This document shows positions 24,558 to 37,100 of a stretch of DNA of 64,000 bases, in pieces. The notes beneath the pieces are model-generated. The model did not search any database and was not told the origin of the DNA. It was given only the letters and a program-made list of their open reading frames with translations. The stretch is from positions 2,253,053 to 2,317,052 of the forward strand of contig NC_051093.1 in assembly GCF_901709675.1 (NCBI RefSeq). The letters run 5' to 3'. The position numbers and the translations under genes were made by a program. Origin of the DNA: Syngnathus acus. Taxonomy: Eukaryota; Chordata; Actinopteri; Syngnathiformes; Syngnathidae. Numbering within the stretch: position 1 is the stretch's first letter; each line of letters begins with the position of its first letter.

Positions 24558-24853
24558 TTTATTATTTTTGTGTCATCTCAAGCTTGCCGCTTTACTGTGT
24601 CCGGTGTTTCCATAGATTGAAGGAACTGAACCATCAACACAATGAAGTCTTTCGATGAATCCTTCTCTATACTGACAAAAGATTTCTGAAACACTCGTCC
24701 TTGAACAAGCAGGACTTTGCCCACAGACGTGGGAACACAGCTTGAAAAATTAAATTTGACCAGGAAGTTCTTTGAGGTTCTGATGCTGGGGCAATGAGTT
24801 GCGCGGAGTGATGCATCCAACAACGGAACATTTTGATCTCTCCACTTCGGCAT
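24558..24853 (-). pseudogene. THAP-domain-like sequence, frameshifted
   Basis: Reading the minus strand from ATG at 24853, the three frames together show THAP-type zinc-finger pieces in the right order. These are KCSVVGC, then ASEPQRTSWSNLIF, then CLFKDECF, then QYREGFIERL and GSVPSIYG, ending at TGA 24573-24575. The pieces lie in different frames and one frame has an in-frame stop, so it is disrupted. A minus-strand AATAAA (24558-24563) follows the stop by about 10 bases. THAP domains occur in P-element-like transposases and their domesticated relatives; the family call is by eye. Confidence 0.5.
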
Positions 24854-25144
24854 CCTTGAGTTGTTTGGACTACAAAAGTCTCACCGAGTAATAAAGATGG
24901 CGGATTTGTGAAACCGTTTGGGCCACACACATTACCTTGTTTGGTAGTCCTGCCCCAACGGATGTGATGTAATAGATAGAAATACGTAATAAAAAATGGA
25001 GAAAACTGAACGGAGTAAAAGAATATATCCCCCAAACAGATCATAAAAGTATCTCTGCAACACCTGGAGGGATTTTTACAATCTTGGAGACTCAGAGTAC
25101 ACAATAAAATGAATATGAAAGCAAAAAAAGTGTATTTTCCATGA

Positions 25145-25230
25145 TACGACTTTTTCATGCAGTTATGTCCTCCTAATTTGATATCGTTCGGTGAAACCGG
25201 GGTCAGAGGCTAATTTTTTGAAAACGTCCC
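25145..25230 (+). repeat. Interspersed repeat, CTTGAGAC family, copy C (3' half only)
   Basis: Contains tatgtcctcctaatttgat, then ggtgaaaccggggtcagagg and ctaattttttgaaaacg, matching the second half of copies A and F. Confidence 0.5.
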
Positions 25231-26150
25231 ATGAAATTAGCCCGCAGCACCTGCCATGCGTTTGCTAATTCTGAAGTTATCAGGAAGCGGTGTGGCCACG
25301 AAGCTCTCGGGGCCTTCTACAGAAGTCCGACGTGGGCGATGAAAGGTTTTCCCTGGAAATGGCTGCCGCCCCCGCCGCCGTTGCCGCTTTGGGACGTCAC
25401 GCTCAAATGTGGAAAAGTGGAGCTTTTGTGGGTGGGAATGTGGGGAAGACTCCGTGACTGCTTTGGAATGTGCTGAGCCAGCCGCTCCAGAAAAGCCGTT
25501 TTGGCCTTTTCCGCTTTATGCTCTCGGCAGCCACCTCGGCTTGGCTTCCCGTCGGGACGAGGCCGGGCAGGAACGCCGGCGCCGCCTTTTCGGCCTTTGA
25601 AGTGTAAATGGTGATGCGGCGGAAGCCTGGATGTAAGCCGCCGTTGTGATAATTGAGCCGTCTGCTGAGGCTGAGGTCGCGCTTGCTCAAAAAGGCCAAA
25701 AGGAGCCTTTCGAGCCCGCCGCACGCACGTTCACTCCTGGCTGTTGAACTTTTGCTTTTTTAAGAAAGAAAGCATTTGTAAAGCGTCATCAAGATGAAAT
25801 CAACTTTGACAGCCCGTATTGATTTTTTTTTTAAACGCTTTATGTGTACGCCCCCGCGTCAGTCAGGCGCGGCATTTTCCTCACTGCAGAAAAATGAATT
25901 GAAAACAGCAAGAACAAATGTCATGAAATGAGGAATATGTTGACTTGTTTACTTCAAACAATTCTACATAGTGAGCTGTGTATGTATGTCAAGTGTATGT
26001 ATTTTACCAACACCTTAATTTCTATAAAAAACAAGAGCAAATTTCTGTTCTCGATTTGACACAAAGAATAAACCACGACAGAGAAGGACCTGTGGTGCGA
26101 TCTCTCGTCTTTGCACCCTGTAGCCTACTTGTCATGTATGCACAGACCAG
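25231..26150. other. Intergenic stretch without a supported gene
   Basis: GC-rich DNA at 25330-25730 opens several overlapping frames on both strands, but none matches a family and no splice pattern is convincing. Confidence 0.5.
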
Positions 26151-26159
26151 ATTGGGCCC

Positions 26160-26162
<3 letters not shown>

Positions 26163-26215
<53 letters not shown>
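26163..26215. repeat. (TG)n microsatellite
   Basis: 53 bases of TG, with a second interrupted TG stretch at 26248-26278. Confidence 0.95.
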
Positions 26216-26217
<2 letters not shown>

Positions 26218-26918
26218 AATGTGAGATCTTTGTGTGTGACTCAAATGTACGTGTGTGTGCGTGTGTGTGTGTGTGTGCGCGCGAAGGAGAAAGGCCGCCG
26301 CCTCGCTTATATGTCACCCAGCGCCGCAGGACCAATGACTCTTCTCCATGCCCCCACCGAGGGGGCGGGGCGAAAGGGCGGCAGGGGGTGAGGCAGGGTA
26401 ATGGCGGAAAGGGGGGACAACTTTTCTCACCCCCTCCCTCTCTCCTTGAATCACACGTCCGCATGCTCGTTGGCCTTCTCCCTCTTTCTTGTCTGCCATT
26501 TTCCGGCCACCTGCAGCATCGCGTAAGATCTTGATCGTGTTTTCATGCAAAACATGCTTCATAGCTCACTTCCTGTTGTCTTTGCTGTTCCACTCCAGTG
26601 CTGTAGGTGGTAGTCATGAGCATCAAAGTCTCTTTCTGGTCCCCCATTGCAAGCAGAATTAACAGCCAATAACCGTCACAGAAATCTTGTTGTAGCAGAC
26701 GTCTCCACCCAATGATGACCTCGAGGAGTGATCATCATTACTTCAAAACAATTCCACCAATGCCCTTCTGGCTGCTTTGTCAATCTCCTCCCTCCTTGAT
26801 GGACTTTCTGGTGGGAGGTGTTAGCATGTAAAGTGAGGAGCGAGGACCATGCAAGTGGAAGAAAGAGATGAGCCCAGTAAAGTTCTGAGCTGGGTGGGGC
26901 ACTGGTCTCAATGCAAAT

Positions 26919-27228
26919 GCTCAGTGGCCTAGTGGTAAAGTGTCCGCCCTGAGACTGGAAGGTTGTGGGTTCAAACCCCGGCCGGGTCATACCAAAGACT
27001 ATAAAAATGGGACCCATTGCCTCCCTGCTTGGCACTCAGCATTAAGGGTTGGAATTGGTGGGTTAGATCACCAAATGATTCACGAGCGCGGCACCGCTGC
27101 TGCTCACTGCTCCCCTCTCCCCCAGGGGATGGATCAAAATCACACGGCGATGGGTTAAATGCAGAGGACAAATTTCACCACACCCAGATGTGTGTGTGAT
27201 GATCATTGGGACTTTAACTTTAACTTAA
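26919..27228 (+). mobile_element. tRNA-derived SINE, copy 2
   Basis: Plus-strand head ctcagtggcctagtggtaaa and box B ggttcaaacccc. The tail is actttaactttaactt. Differs from copy 1 at roughly a dozen positions over 310 bp. No clear target-site duplication was found. Confidence 0.85.
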
Positions 27229-27869
27229 AATTAACCAGTGAGGCTGAGTGTTCCATTCAAAGTGAGTTCAATGGTGAAGTTGGTTGTCCCACAGCTGCAT
27301 TTAACTTGACCACGCGCGATTGGCCAGCAGCGGTGATGGAAATGTCGATCGTCGCACACGGTTGGAATCAAAGTGATATCTCACATTGTGGAGGAGGTGG
27401 AGGACGAGCAGGAGGCGGTGGCCAGCGTCGTCTGGAGGTCAAGGTTGCCGTCGAGAGTCTTTGATGGCCATCAAGGGCGGCCCCCATCTTGCCCCACATG
27501 CACGCACACATCCATCCATCCATTCATGCATCCATCCATCCTCATCTTCTTCTTGTCCTTTTAGTGTAGTTGCTCAATGATCTTTCCCGGTCGTCTTTGC
27601 ACGACCGCTGGAAGGACGCTTGTTTTCCTGCGGGGAATGTGCGGGGGGACGTTGAGAGATGAGTTATTGATTCGACAGCAGGACGACGACGTGGAATGGC
27701 ATTCAAGACATTTCATTAGGCACACTTGCGCACAAAAAAACAACATGCCAGGACAAAAAACTGACATGAGCCGGGGAGACTGCATCCCTTATAATCTTAA
27801 ATAAAAACTGTTTTCAGAATAATCCGTCTTGAAAATGTATGTTATGTATGGATATAGTTTCAAATTAAG

Positions 27870-28000
27870 GTTTTAATCTCCATCTAGGATTTCAAACTAG
27901 GGTTAGTCTTTCAAATTAAGCTTACTGCTTGAAACTGGAGTCAAAAACGAGGGTTAGTGTTTCAAATTAGGGTTAGCGCTTCAAACTGGTGTCAAAAACT
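27870..28000 (+). repeat. Degenerate TTAGGG-containing minisatellite, patch 1
   Basis: Variants of tttcaaattagggttag recur four to five times, directly abutting the GATA array. Related patches are at 28990-29030 and 53660-53800. Confidence 0.55.
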
Positions 28001-28004
28001 AGGC

Positions 28005-28199
<195 letters not shown>

Positions 28200-30658
28200 T
28201 ACAATGATTAGTTCAACTAATTTAGTATTAAGTATTCCGAAGTATGTATATACTATTACTTGGCACATGTGTAATCCTTAGACACCAGAAAAAATATGTT
28301 GCTCAATAGGTCTGTTCAATAGGCAAGATGTTTTGAAAGTGAATTGTGTGTTTCTGAAGCATGCATGAAAAGTGTTATTCTGAAGCATGGAGAATGGAAA
28401 ATGAAGAAATGAAGAAAAGAACTTTGGCATGGAACATGATGATCGTTGGACAAGAGAGTTCACCATGACCAAGGAGATGAAGAAATGAGACTTTCAACGA
28501 ATTGCAAAAATTCAAGAGCTGCAAAAGATTGGACGACATGTAGCAGGCCATCTGTGTGTGTGTTGTTTTATGGGGCGCGGTTCTTACATGTCTTGGGGGA
28601 GAACGCCCGGCGCCGTACAGCATTTTTCCTGAACGCAGACTTAAGATAATCGGCTGAAATTGAACTAACCTGGTGTGAGTTTGACTTATCTGAATATTTT
28701 TGTCATTAGAAGAAAATGAACGCGTTGAAGAGGTTAGACACAGGTGATGGTTGATATGAGGCGGATGGCAATTGGGGTGCCCTTGCCTCCCAGGGGGAAA
28801 ATTCTGTTTTCCAGCAGCATTCATACTGCAGGGTGGATATATAAAAGATATACAGATGACAAGAGCACTAACTTAATAACTGAGAAAAGAACAAAAAGAA
28901 AGAGAAAGAAGGAAATGAAGGGAAAAAGAGAGAATAGAGAGAACACTGCTGTGAGGCTGCCACTCACGATGGCGCTATCAGAAGAAAAAATGGGGTTAGT
29001 GTTTCAAACTAGGGTTAGAGTTAGCAGCAAGGTTCACGGGGGGGTGCCTTGATGAGTGAAGTGGTATTAGTATTGTTCACACAGCCCAGACTACCCCCCA
29101 TCCCAGCCCTTGCATCTCCTGCAGCAATTGCTCACTGCAGTGTTGCCGTGGTGACGCAGAAATGCGGGAACATTTCCGTCCTTCAGAGACGACAGGCCAC
29201 GGATGGAAGGAGTGGGATCGAGGGAAGAAAGGATGGAAGGCTGCAACGCCGAGAAAATCTTCTGAGAGGTTGATTAACAGGCTCCTATGGATTGACCTGC
29301 TGCGTTGCCATGGTGACCATCTCACTTGTTTACTCCCATTTACTGCCCACCCCCCATTCACCATCCTGCCAACCTGCCGCAAAGATCCGCCGCCGCCACT
29401 CGCTTGCTCTCTCTCTCTCGCATTCATTTTATTGGCAGGCAGCATTTCCATGGAAACATCCGGAAACCATAGCAACCATTTGAATCAAGCCAAAGGCTCT
29501 CGCACAAGTGCCACACTCCACTTGATGCCTCGCTCGCCGTCTCCACCCTCGTTGGTGGAGGCCGCCGACACGTGACGACATCATCAAGTTGCTGCAGCAC
29601 CGACGGAACGTTGCGGACGCATGGGTGCACTCAAATGAAAAAAAATACAATTACACTAGAAAGAGGGAAGGAGAGAAATATTTGAAGAACATCAACACAC
29701 GCTACATACATGCAAGGTGGACGAAACGTGCGTGTGTGTGTGTGTGCGTGTGTGTGTGTGCGTGTGAGTGTGTGTGAGAAGCTCAGGTGGTAACATGCTG
29801 TTCTTCTCCTGAAGCCCCACATGGTGCGTGTATACACACACACTTTGATGTGTCAATCATCCCAAGAACATGACTCCCGCTGGCTTTCAGGTGAACGGGA
29901 AAAAAACAAACACAAACCCATTTGCGGCGTTGTGCTGCACTGCAAGTCTGCTGTCAACAACATTTTGTTTGCTGTTTGTCATTTCAGCGTCACACAAATG
30001 GCCGACATACATACAATGTACTTGAGCAAATTTAGTGTAATTTTTTTTCTTTTTCATATAAATAACACAATTCATGTAAATAATGCTGATATTTCATCTT
30101 GAAAAGTTTGAGTTTTAAAAATAAAAACTTGGTAATTAAATTTCAATACATTTGTTAGTTTGAAAGGTGCAATGTAAGAAATATTTGTTCAAAAATAAAT
30201 AATTTGAATTGAAAATGTACTAAATTTGAGATAAAAAAAATTTTGAATAATATTTAGAAGTAAAATCATGTTCATTTTAAGATGAACGCAATGCAGTTGA
30301 CATCTCAAATGATCGAAAATTTCAGTTTATTGTTGTTTTGTTTTTGTTTTTGCTAGCGATGATTCAACATGGTCTGGCTGTTTTGGTTGGCGTGGTCACG
30401 TCTGCGAGGGTTTCGCCGTCCTCCCTCTTGGCTGCGTCGTGTTTGTTTTGCGGCCGCACGAATTAGCGCTAATTGGTTTGCTTAGCAGTGACGCGGGAAA
30501 GCGCGGCAAAGAGAGAGAACCCGAGCCAGCGAGCCGAAGAACGGGAGAGAGCTAATTAGGCCGCTGTTGTCGGGGTGCCTTAATGAGCCTCTCGTGTTCC
30601 GTGCTAATGAGACCCTGAAACCTGCTGCTTGCACCAATGGGTCAACACTCAACAAACG
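28200..30658. other. Intergenic stretch without a supported gene
   Basis: Holds a short telomere-like patch (28990-29030), a TG repeat (29727-29776) and AT-rich DNA (30000-30350). No coding or RNA gene is recognised. Confidence 0.5.
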
Positions 30659-30797
30659 TGTGTGTGTGTGTGTGTGCGTGTGTGTGAGTGTGTCGGTGAG
30701 AGAGAGAGAGAGCGAGAGAGAGAGAGAGAGAGAGAAAGAAAGAACGAAAGAACAAAAGAAAGAACGAAAGACAGAGAGAGAGAGAGAGAGAGAGAGA
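30659..30797. repeat. Compound (TG)n-(GA)n-(GAAA/GAAC)n-(GA)n repeat
   Basis: TG at 30659-30695 switches to GA, then to GAAAGAAC-like units, then back to GA. From about 30698 it is a long purine-only strand. Confidence 0.95.
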
Positions 30798-31194
30798 ACA
30801 ACTCCAGTGCTCCCTTGACTTCAAAATCAGAGCATGGAGGATCAATGTTGCATATTTAAGCAAACTACATACAAAAGTCCAGTAGCTTAATGCTAGCACA
30901 CAGTGCAAAAGGGCATAGACGGGCTAAGGAAACTAGCATCAATGTTTTGGTGTCGCAGCCCTTTAAGCAAGCGGTATTTGAACATAATCAGTGACTTGCT
31001 GTCATCCAATCCTGGCTGAATCGTGATCGCATCACTGGCGGGAAGCGCCGGCGGCTTCGGAAATGACGACAGACTCAGTGAAGACGGCATCAGATGTACT
31101 TGAAGGACTTTATACGCACGCAAAGATGTGACACTAACGGTTGACAGCACATGAAATTATATTTACTCATCTGGTCATCCAATCGGGTCCGTTC

Positions 31195-34100
31195 TCATTT
31201 CTTTATTTCTTCTTTCTCCTTGACCACTGCGGGAGAAAACCAATGACCGTGATGATGACGTCATCGCAAAGGTACAACTAACACTCAAGATATCATTAGC
31301 ATCATTACTAAAACGGTGACAACACATTTGAAGGCAATACCCCATAAGGTTGAGTCTAAGTCTAAATAAATGACTGATCAAATTCTCAAAAGTAGATGAC
31401 GGGCACTTGGAGTCCTACGTACCTCGGACCTCCAGCTTGCACTCCACCTCGTCCTCGCCAAGCGCGTTGACGGCCTTGCAAGTGTAGCGCCCGCCGTCGT
31501 ACAGGCCGGGCTTGCGGATGTTCAGTGTCAGCACGCCTTGGTTGTTCTGCATCAGGAACTTGGGGTCCTCACCGATGATCATCTTGTTCTTCATCCAGAT
31601 GATCTTGGGCTAGGGTGGGAAGAGAAGCGAGTCTCCCTCGCGACTAGAGCGGATGCTAACGTGCGGCGCGAACGGGGCGCGCGCGATCACACCTTTGGGT
31701 GGCCACGGACGGCGCAGCTGATGGCCGCACTGTAGCCCGCCACCAGAGTCCGGTCCACCAGGGGCGCCGTGAATTTGGGGGAAGCGCTCTGGTCCCTCTC
31801 TTTGAAGGGCGGAGGCTTGTACTCCAAACCTGGAGGAAGTCAAATACTTCATTTGTGTTGCCTTTTTATTTGGAGCCTTTTTCAACGTGGCCTTGGACGT
31901 ACCCGTCTTGCAGATGAGTGCCGTGTTGCTGCTGACGCCGGGCTGCTCGCTCAGGCCACAGACGTTTTCACTGAAGACTCGGAAGGAGTACTCATTGCCC
32001 ATGACCAGGTCAGACACGGTGCAGTTAGGCCGCCGGTTGTGCTCGTACACGGTGAACCAATCCTGAACCAGATCAGTCGAGGGTTGAGCTTCGCGTTAGG
32101 TTGCTGTTAGTTAGGTAAGGCTGAAAAATACAAACACAAAACATTGAAGCCAGTCCAAGATGGCGGGCGCGGCCCACCTTGGTCTTCATGTCGGCCTTCT
32201 GAATGGTGTAGCCGATGATCTCGGCGTTGCCGTCATCTTTGGGCGGCTTCCACTCCAGCGAAGCGTTGAAGCCCCAAATGTCAATGACGCGTACCTCCAA
32301 GGGGGGGCCCGGCTTTTCTACATCGAGAAACACATCACAGCCATGTACTTTCTGGAAGACGGGTTCATCCTCTCATTAGCTCAACCTTCTCAAGCATCAA
32401 GTATGAACTTAATCCCGCTCGACACACAAATAATCCCGTGGCGTAATCCCGCTGACCTGTGAAGAGATGAGCGATGAGCCGGCGCTCAGGATTAGCACGC
32501 AGCTTTGATGACTTTGGCAAGTCGCGAATGAGGACTCGCGATGGCGCCTTTGAAGAGATTTGCGTACGCCCGCAACGTTTCAAAAGCGGCGACTCACCCA
32601 CCACCTGGATGCAGATGTCGGCGCGGTCCTCCATGTTCTCGATCTGCACGGCCAGTGTGTACGTGCCCGAGTGGAGCCTCTCAGCCGAGCGGATGAAGAG
32701 GATGGAGTCCACCTCGCTGGAGCGCGTACCCACGCTTCGGTCCTCCAGGACGTTGCCGTCTTTGAGCCAGGTGGCCACTGGGCGAGGTTTACCCTGCAAA
32801 CATACAAGACCCCAAAGAATTGACAAAATCCTACACTTTTGTTTTGCATTCCTGCAATGTCCACATTTCCAAGCCCAAAAGCATCACCTGGGCTGAAACC
32901 TGAAGGGTCCTGAGTGCATTTAGCACATTCACACACAAAAAAAACCCGGGAATGAAATATTAAAATGGGCAAGTCAGCGGTTCTAAATGCGCCAGTCGTT
33001 CCTTCGCCGCCACTTGACCTACTTTGTGCCGATGCACTGATTTATTTTTTTAGGGATATTTTTGGCTATTTGAGTCTACAGCTAACATCGTTTTGGGGTG
33101 TCAACTACAAAACAGGAGATTACTAGAAAAGACCACATTTTTTATTTATTTACGTATTTATTTATTTATTTATTTATTTAATGCTTATTTATATATTTTT
33201 ATTTGCGATTTGCAACACTAACCTGGAAGGGGATGACCAAGTTGACCTTCTCTCCGACCACCTTTACCAGTCGGGTTCTAAGGTGGCGCGGCAAGCGGAT
33301 CTTAGGATGTTCTGTAGAAAAGAGAGAACTGATTTCCATCTGACTTGAGTGCACCAGCTGGCCGGTTTCTGGTCTGACCCATGATCTCTCTGATAGTGAC
33401 AGCCTGGGAGAGCGTGGCGGGGGGGCTGCGCCCGGCGATGTTGATGGCCACCACCCTGAACAGCATCTTCTCACCCACCGGCAGATCTTTCACCCGGTAC
33501 TGGTTCTTCTGCACCGGTTCCTTGTTGGCCTCCACCCACTCGTCACCTGAAGGCGATCGAGAGGCTGCTTCGTGCCTTTTTCAACTTGAGGAACTCATCA
33601 TGACCATTAATTATTATCGAAGTGCATTCCCTCACTTTATTAGGACAGTTTTCATTTTTTATTCCCCTCAGTAAAGCTTCATGTTGAGAATTACGGCCTC
33701 ATTTAGCATTAAATGGCTGCCTTGTGCTTTTTTTTTTTCCTTTCAGGGTCAGCAATGGCCAGCTTGCATGCAACTTACTTCCTTCTTTGCAGTACTCGAT
33801 GATGTAACCGTCAATGCCGCCCGGTCCCACTTTCTCAGGAGGAAGCCACCGGAGAGCGCAGGTGGAGTCAGTCACATCCTCCACTGAGAGGCGAGTGGGC
33901 TCGCTGGTGGGGGCTGGTGGGAGACGAGAGACGCTTCAATACCTCGTGGAGACACGTTAGGGATGAGTTGTCTCTGCAGTGTGATCGTGACACGAAGGAA
34001 CGACGGAATGGAATGTGTGCGCACCGATGGGCATGAAGGGCTTGGAGTTGAAGCTGGGCTGCGAGATGCCAATACCGTTGACGGCAAAGACCCTCATCTC

Positions 34101-37100
34101 GTAAAGCACACCCTCGATCATCTTCTTGGCCTCGTACGTGGTGGACTCGTACACGTCAAAGTTGAGTTTGGTCCACCTGGAGGAGCCGATCTTCTTCTTC
34201 TCCATCAGGTAACCTAGAGACAAGACAGTGTTGGAAGTGAAGATGAAGATTTTTTTTTAGGGGGGGCGCAGGTCACCTTTAATGGGCACTCCGCCATCAA
34301 AGGCGGGAGGGTCCCAGATGATGTTGGCGCAGTTCTCGCCCACCGATGTGCATTTCACGTTCTCAGGAGGGTTGGGCACGTCTGACGTGCACGCGAAGAA
34401 GGGACAGAACGCGGGTTCATGTGAAAAAGCAAATCCCAAAGCTAGCCAAATGCTAATCAGTGTAACGACATAGGAAACAGGCTACGCCCAACTGACCCAC
34501 GACCTTGACGAAGAGCTCGGCCTTGTCCTCTCCGGCGGGGTTGGTGACGGTGAGCGAGTAGAATCCTTCGTCTTCCTTCTCCGCCCCCTGGATGACGAAG
34601 CTGCTCAGGGTCTTCCTGGTCTCCACGCGGACCCTCCCTTCCGCCTCGCTCACCGTCTATGGCACCGTCCGGAAAACAGCCGGTGAGTCATGTGAAAGTG
34701 GACGACACTCATTGCCTCCTCGCTCACCTTGTCGCCTTTCATCCAGCACACGATTGGAGGCGGATCGCCCGAGATCTCCACGTCAAAGCGAAGTTTGTTC
34801 CCGGCCACCACCGTGATGGTGTTCTTGCTCCCCGTCCCGCTGGTGTCCAAGTGGATCTTGGGCGGGTCTGTCACGTGACATGAAGTACTGCTGCAGTATC
34901 TACCGAATACTACTCGAATAATCCTGCTTGATTACTGATTGCTTGGTTTAGGACGCAATTCCATCCAGACAATGTATCAAGGAATGAGAACCCAGTCGTA
35001 ATTATTTGATACGTAACTGTTTCATAATTCTGTAATTGTACCTTTCCGCATACTACTATAAACATAAAAGTACAAATCAAGTTAAGAACATCAATTTCAT
35101 TATTACTGATTAACAGATGCGTAAATAATATAACAACCGGATGCTCAAGGAATAAGAGCTTGGGACTCACCTTGCCTGGGAACATAGTCAATCTTGATTT
35201 CTGCAAGAAAAGAACGGATGAGTCAGCGCAAATTTGTCCCAAATAACAAGATGCTAATTTCGCGGCTCACCCAGGAAGTTGAGCTTGGCCGACAGGGAGA
35301 GTGCGTAGCCATCGGGCACGAAGGTATAATCTCCCACGTCGGAGGGCTTCACGTCGTTGATCGTCAGCTTGTGTGTCCTGGAGACATGGCGGGGTTGCCA
35401 TGGAGACCACAGTCACTGCTCCAGCGGCAATTAAGCGACAGAGAGGAGTCGTTCTTGCGCTTCTTTTCCCCGGCAACAAAATTGTCCCAAATGGCTTTCA
35501 CCTTGTGTGACCGCTGTCGCCTTGCCGTGTTTGTGATGGAGGGATTACGCAGAGAAGTCGGCAACCCTCGGGGGGGTGCATGTGTGCTTATCTGTGTGTT
35601 AAGAGGCTGTACTTTTGCAAATTGTTGCCTATTCCAAAAAAATGGGTCAAATGAATCATGTGGTCTTGATTGCATGATGTTTGCGTCAATGATCGGCATG
35701 GCCACCAGACTGACATTGTCCCAAATGCACTTAGTTCGGATTATTCCCGGTGTGACGCTACCTTCCGATGTGAGTCATCTTGATGCGCTCGCTGGGCTGC
35801 ACCTCCACGCCGTCCTTGAACCACTTGCCCGTCACATGCTCGTCGGACACCTCGCACTTGAACACGGCTTGCTCACTGGCCTTCACCGTCAGGTCGGCGA
35901 TGCTCTGCAGGACTTGCAGTTCTTTATCTGTACATGAGAAAAATTTGCCGTTAGCTAAGCTGTTTGCAGCCGCTTCCGAGCCAAATAGCAGATTTTTTTT
36001 TGTTTCCTCTCAAACTTTGGTCCACATTCTTGGCATTTTTGAAGCAACGTTGAAGGAACACTCCAGAGATTTGACAGTGTAGCGAGGAAGCGGAAGCCGC
36101 GACCCCGTCATCAGTTTCGGACGTGTAGAGCAAATTAGCCTGACGGATAGCGTCACGATAGACACGCTCGCAGAAAAATCGAGCAATATTAATTACGGCA
36201 CAAGCTAATTGATGAGTTTCCACGCTTGTCCGAATGGAAAACATCAACACGTAGCGATGGCTAAGCTAATTGAAATACCTGTCAGCACCCCGCCAACACT
36301 GACGACCAATTAGTTTGCGTCTCGGCCCCCTGTCGGCTTTCACATTGGTTTCACGGACGATTTGATGCGTTATCTTCGTTTAATGTTGAGTACCGCCACA
36401 CACTGTCAGCCTGATTCCCACATTTGGTGGGAGTAAGTCACAATGTGAGAGTTATAAATGAGACCCGAGCCTTAAACTTCAAAGTCCAAGGTGAGTTGAG
36501 CAATCGAACTGGACAACTGCAGAAAAAAAAGATAACTATTTATCTTCTGGTGAGCTGCAAATGAAAAATTGTGACTCTGCATCGGGCTTTGAGTCTCTAC
36601 GTACACGATAGTTTACTCGATCATACAAATAAGGCAAGCAGCCACGCGGGTACCTTCCACTTCTAGCTCAGCCTTGGACTCTCCGCCATTGGTCATGGCA
36701 AAATAGGTGCCGATGTCCTCCTTGGTTACATCGTTGATGATCAAAAGGTGCTTCTTGCCATCCTTTTTGAATCTGTATTTGGAAGCTGCGCTCTCTTTGG
36801 TCAGCTCCACGCCGTCTTTCATCCTAAAGACCGACGGGCACACGTTCACCTCCGTCGCCATACAAAACGGGAAAAGGTGTCGCTGACCATTTGACGTGTG
36901 CCCCTTCCTCTGAGACCTCCACCTCAAACTCCACCTTCTCGCCCACCACCGTGTGGACGTCATCCAGAAGCTTGGTGATGGTCACTGGGGGCTCTAAAAG
37001 ACAACAGAATCAATTTTAAATTCATGGCCGTTGGTGGATTTAAGAATAAAAAAATAAATAAAACTTCCATGTATTTTTGAATGTCATACTTGAGTTGTTC

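Noticed and set aside
24667-25158. 163-codon frame with a hydrophobic start
   Set aside because: Only its end resembles THAP sequence, and in one of several frames. The hydrophobic part is AT-rich composition, so I treat the region as a pseudogene.
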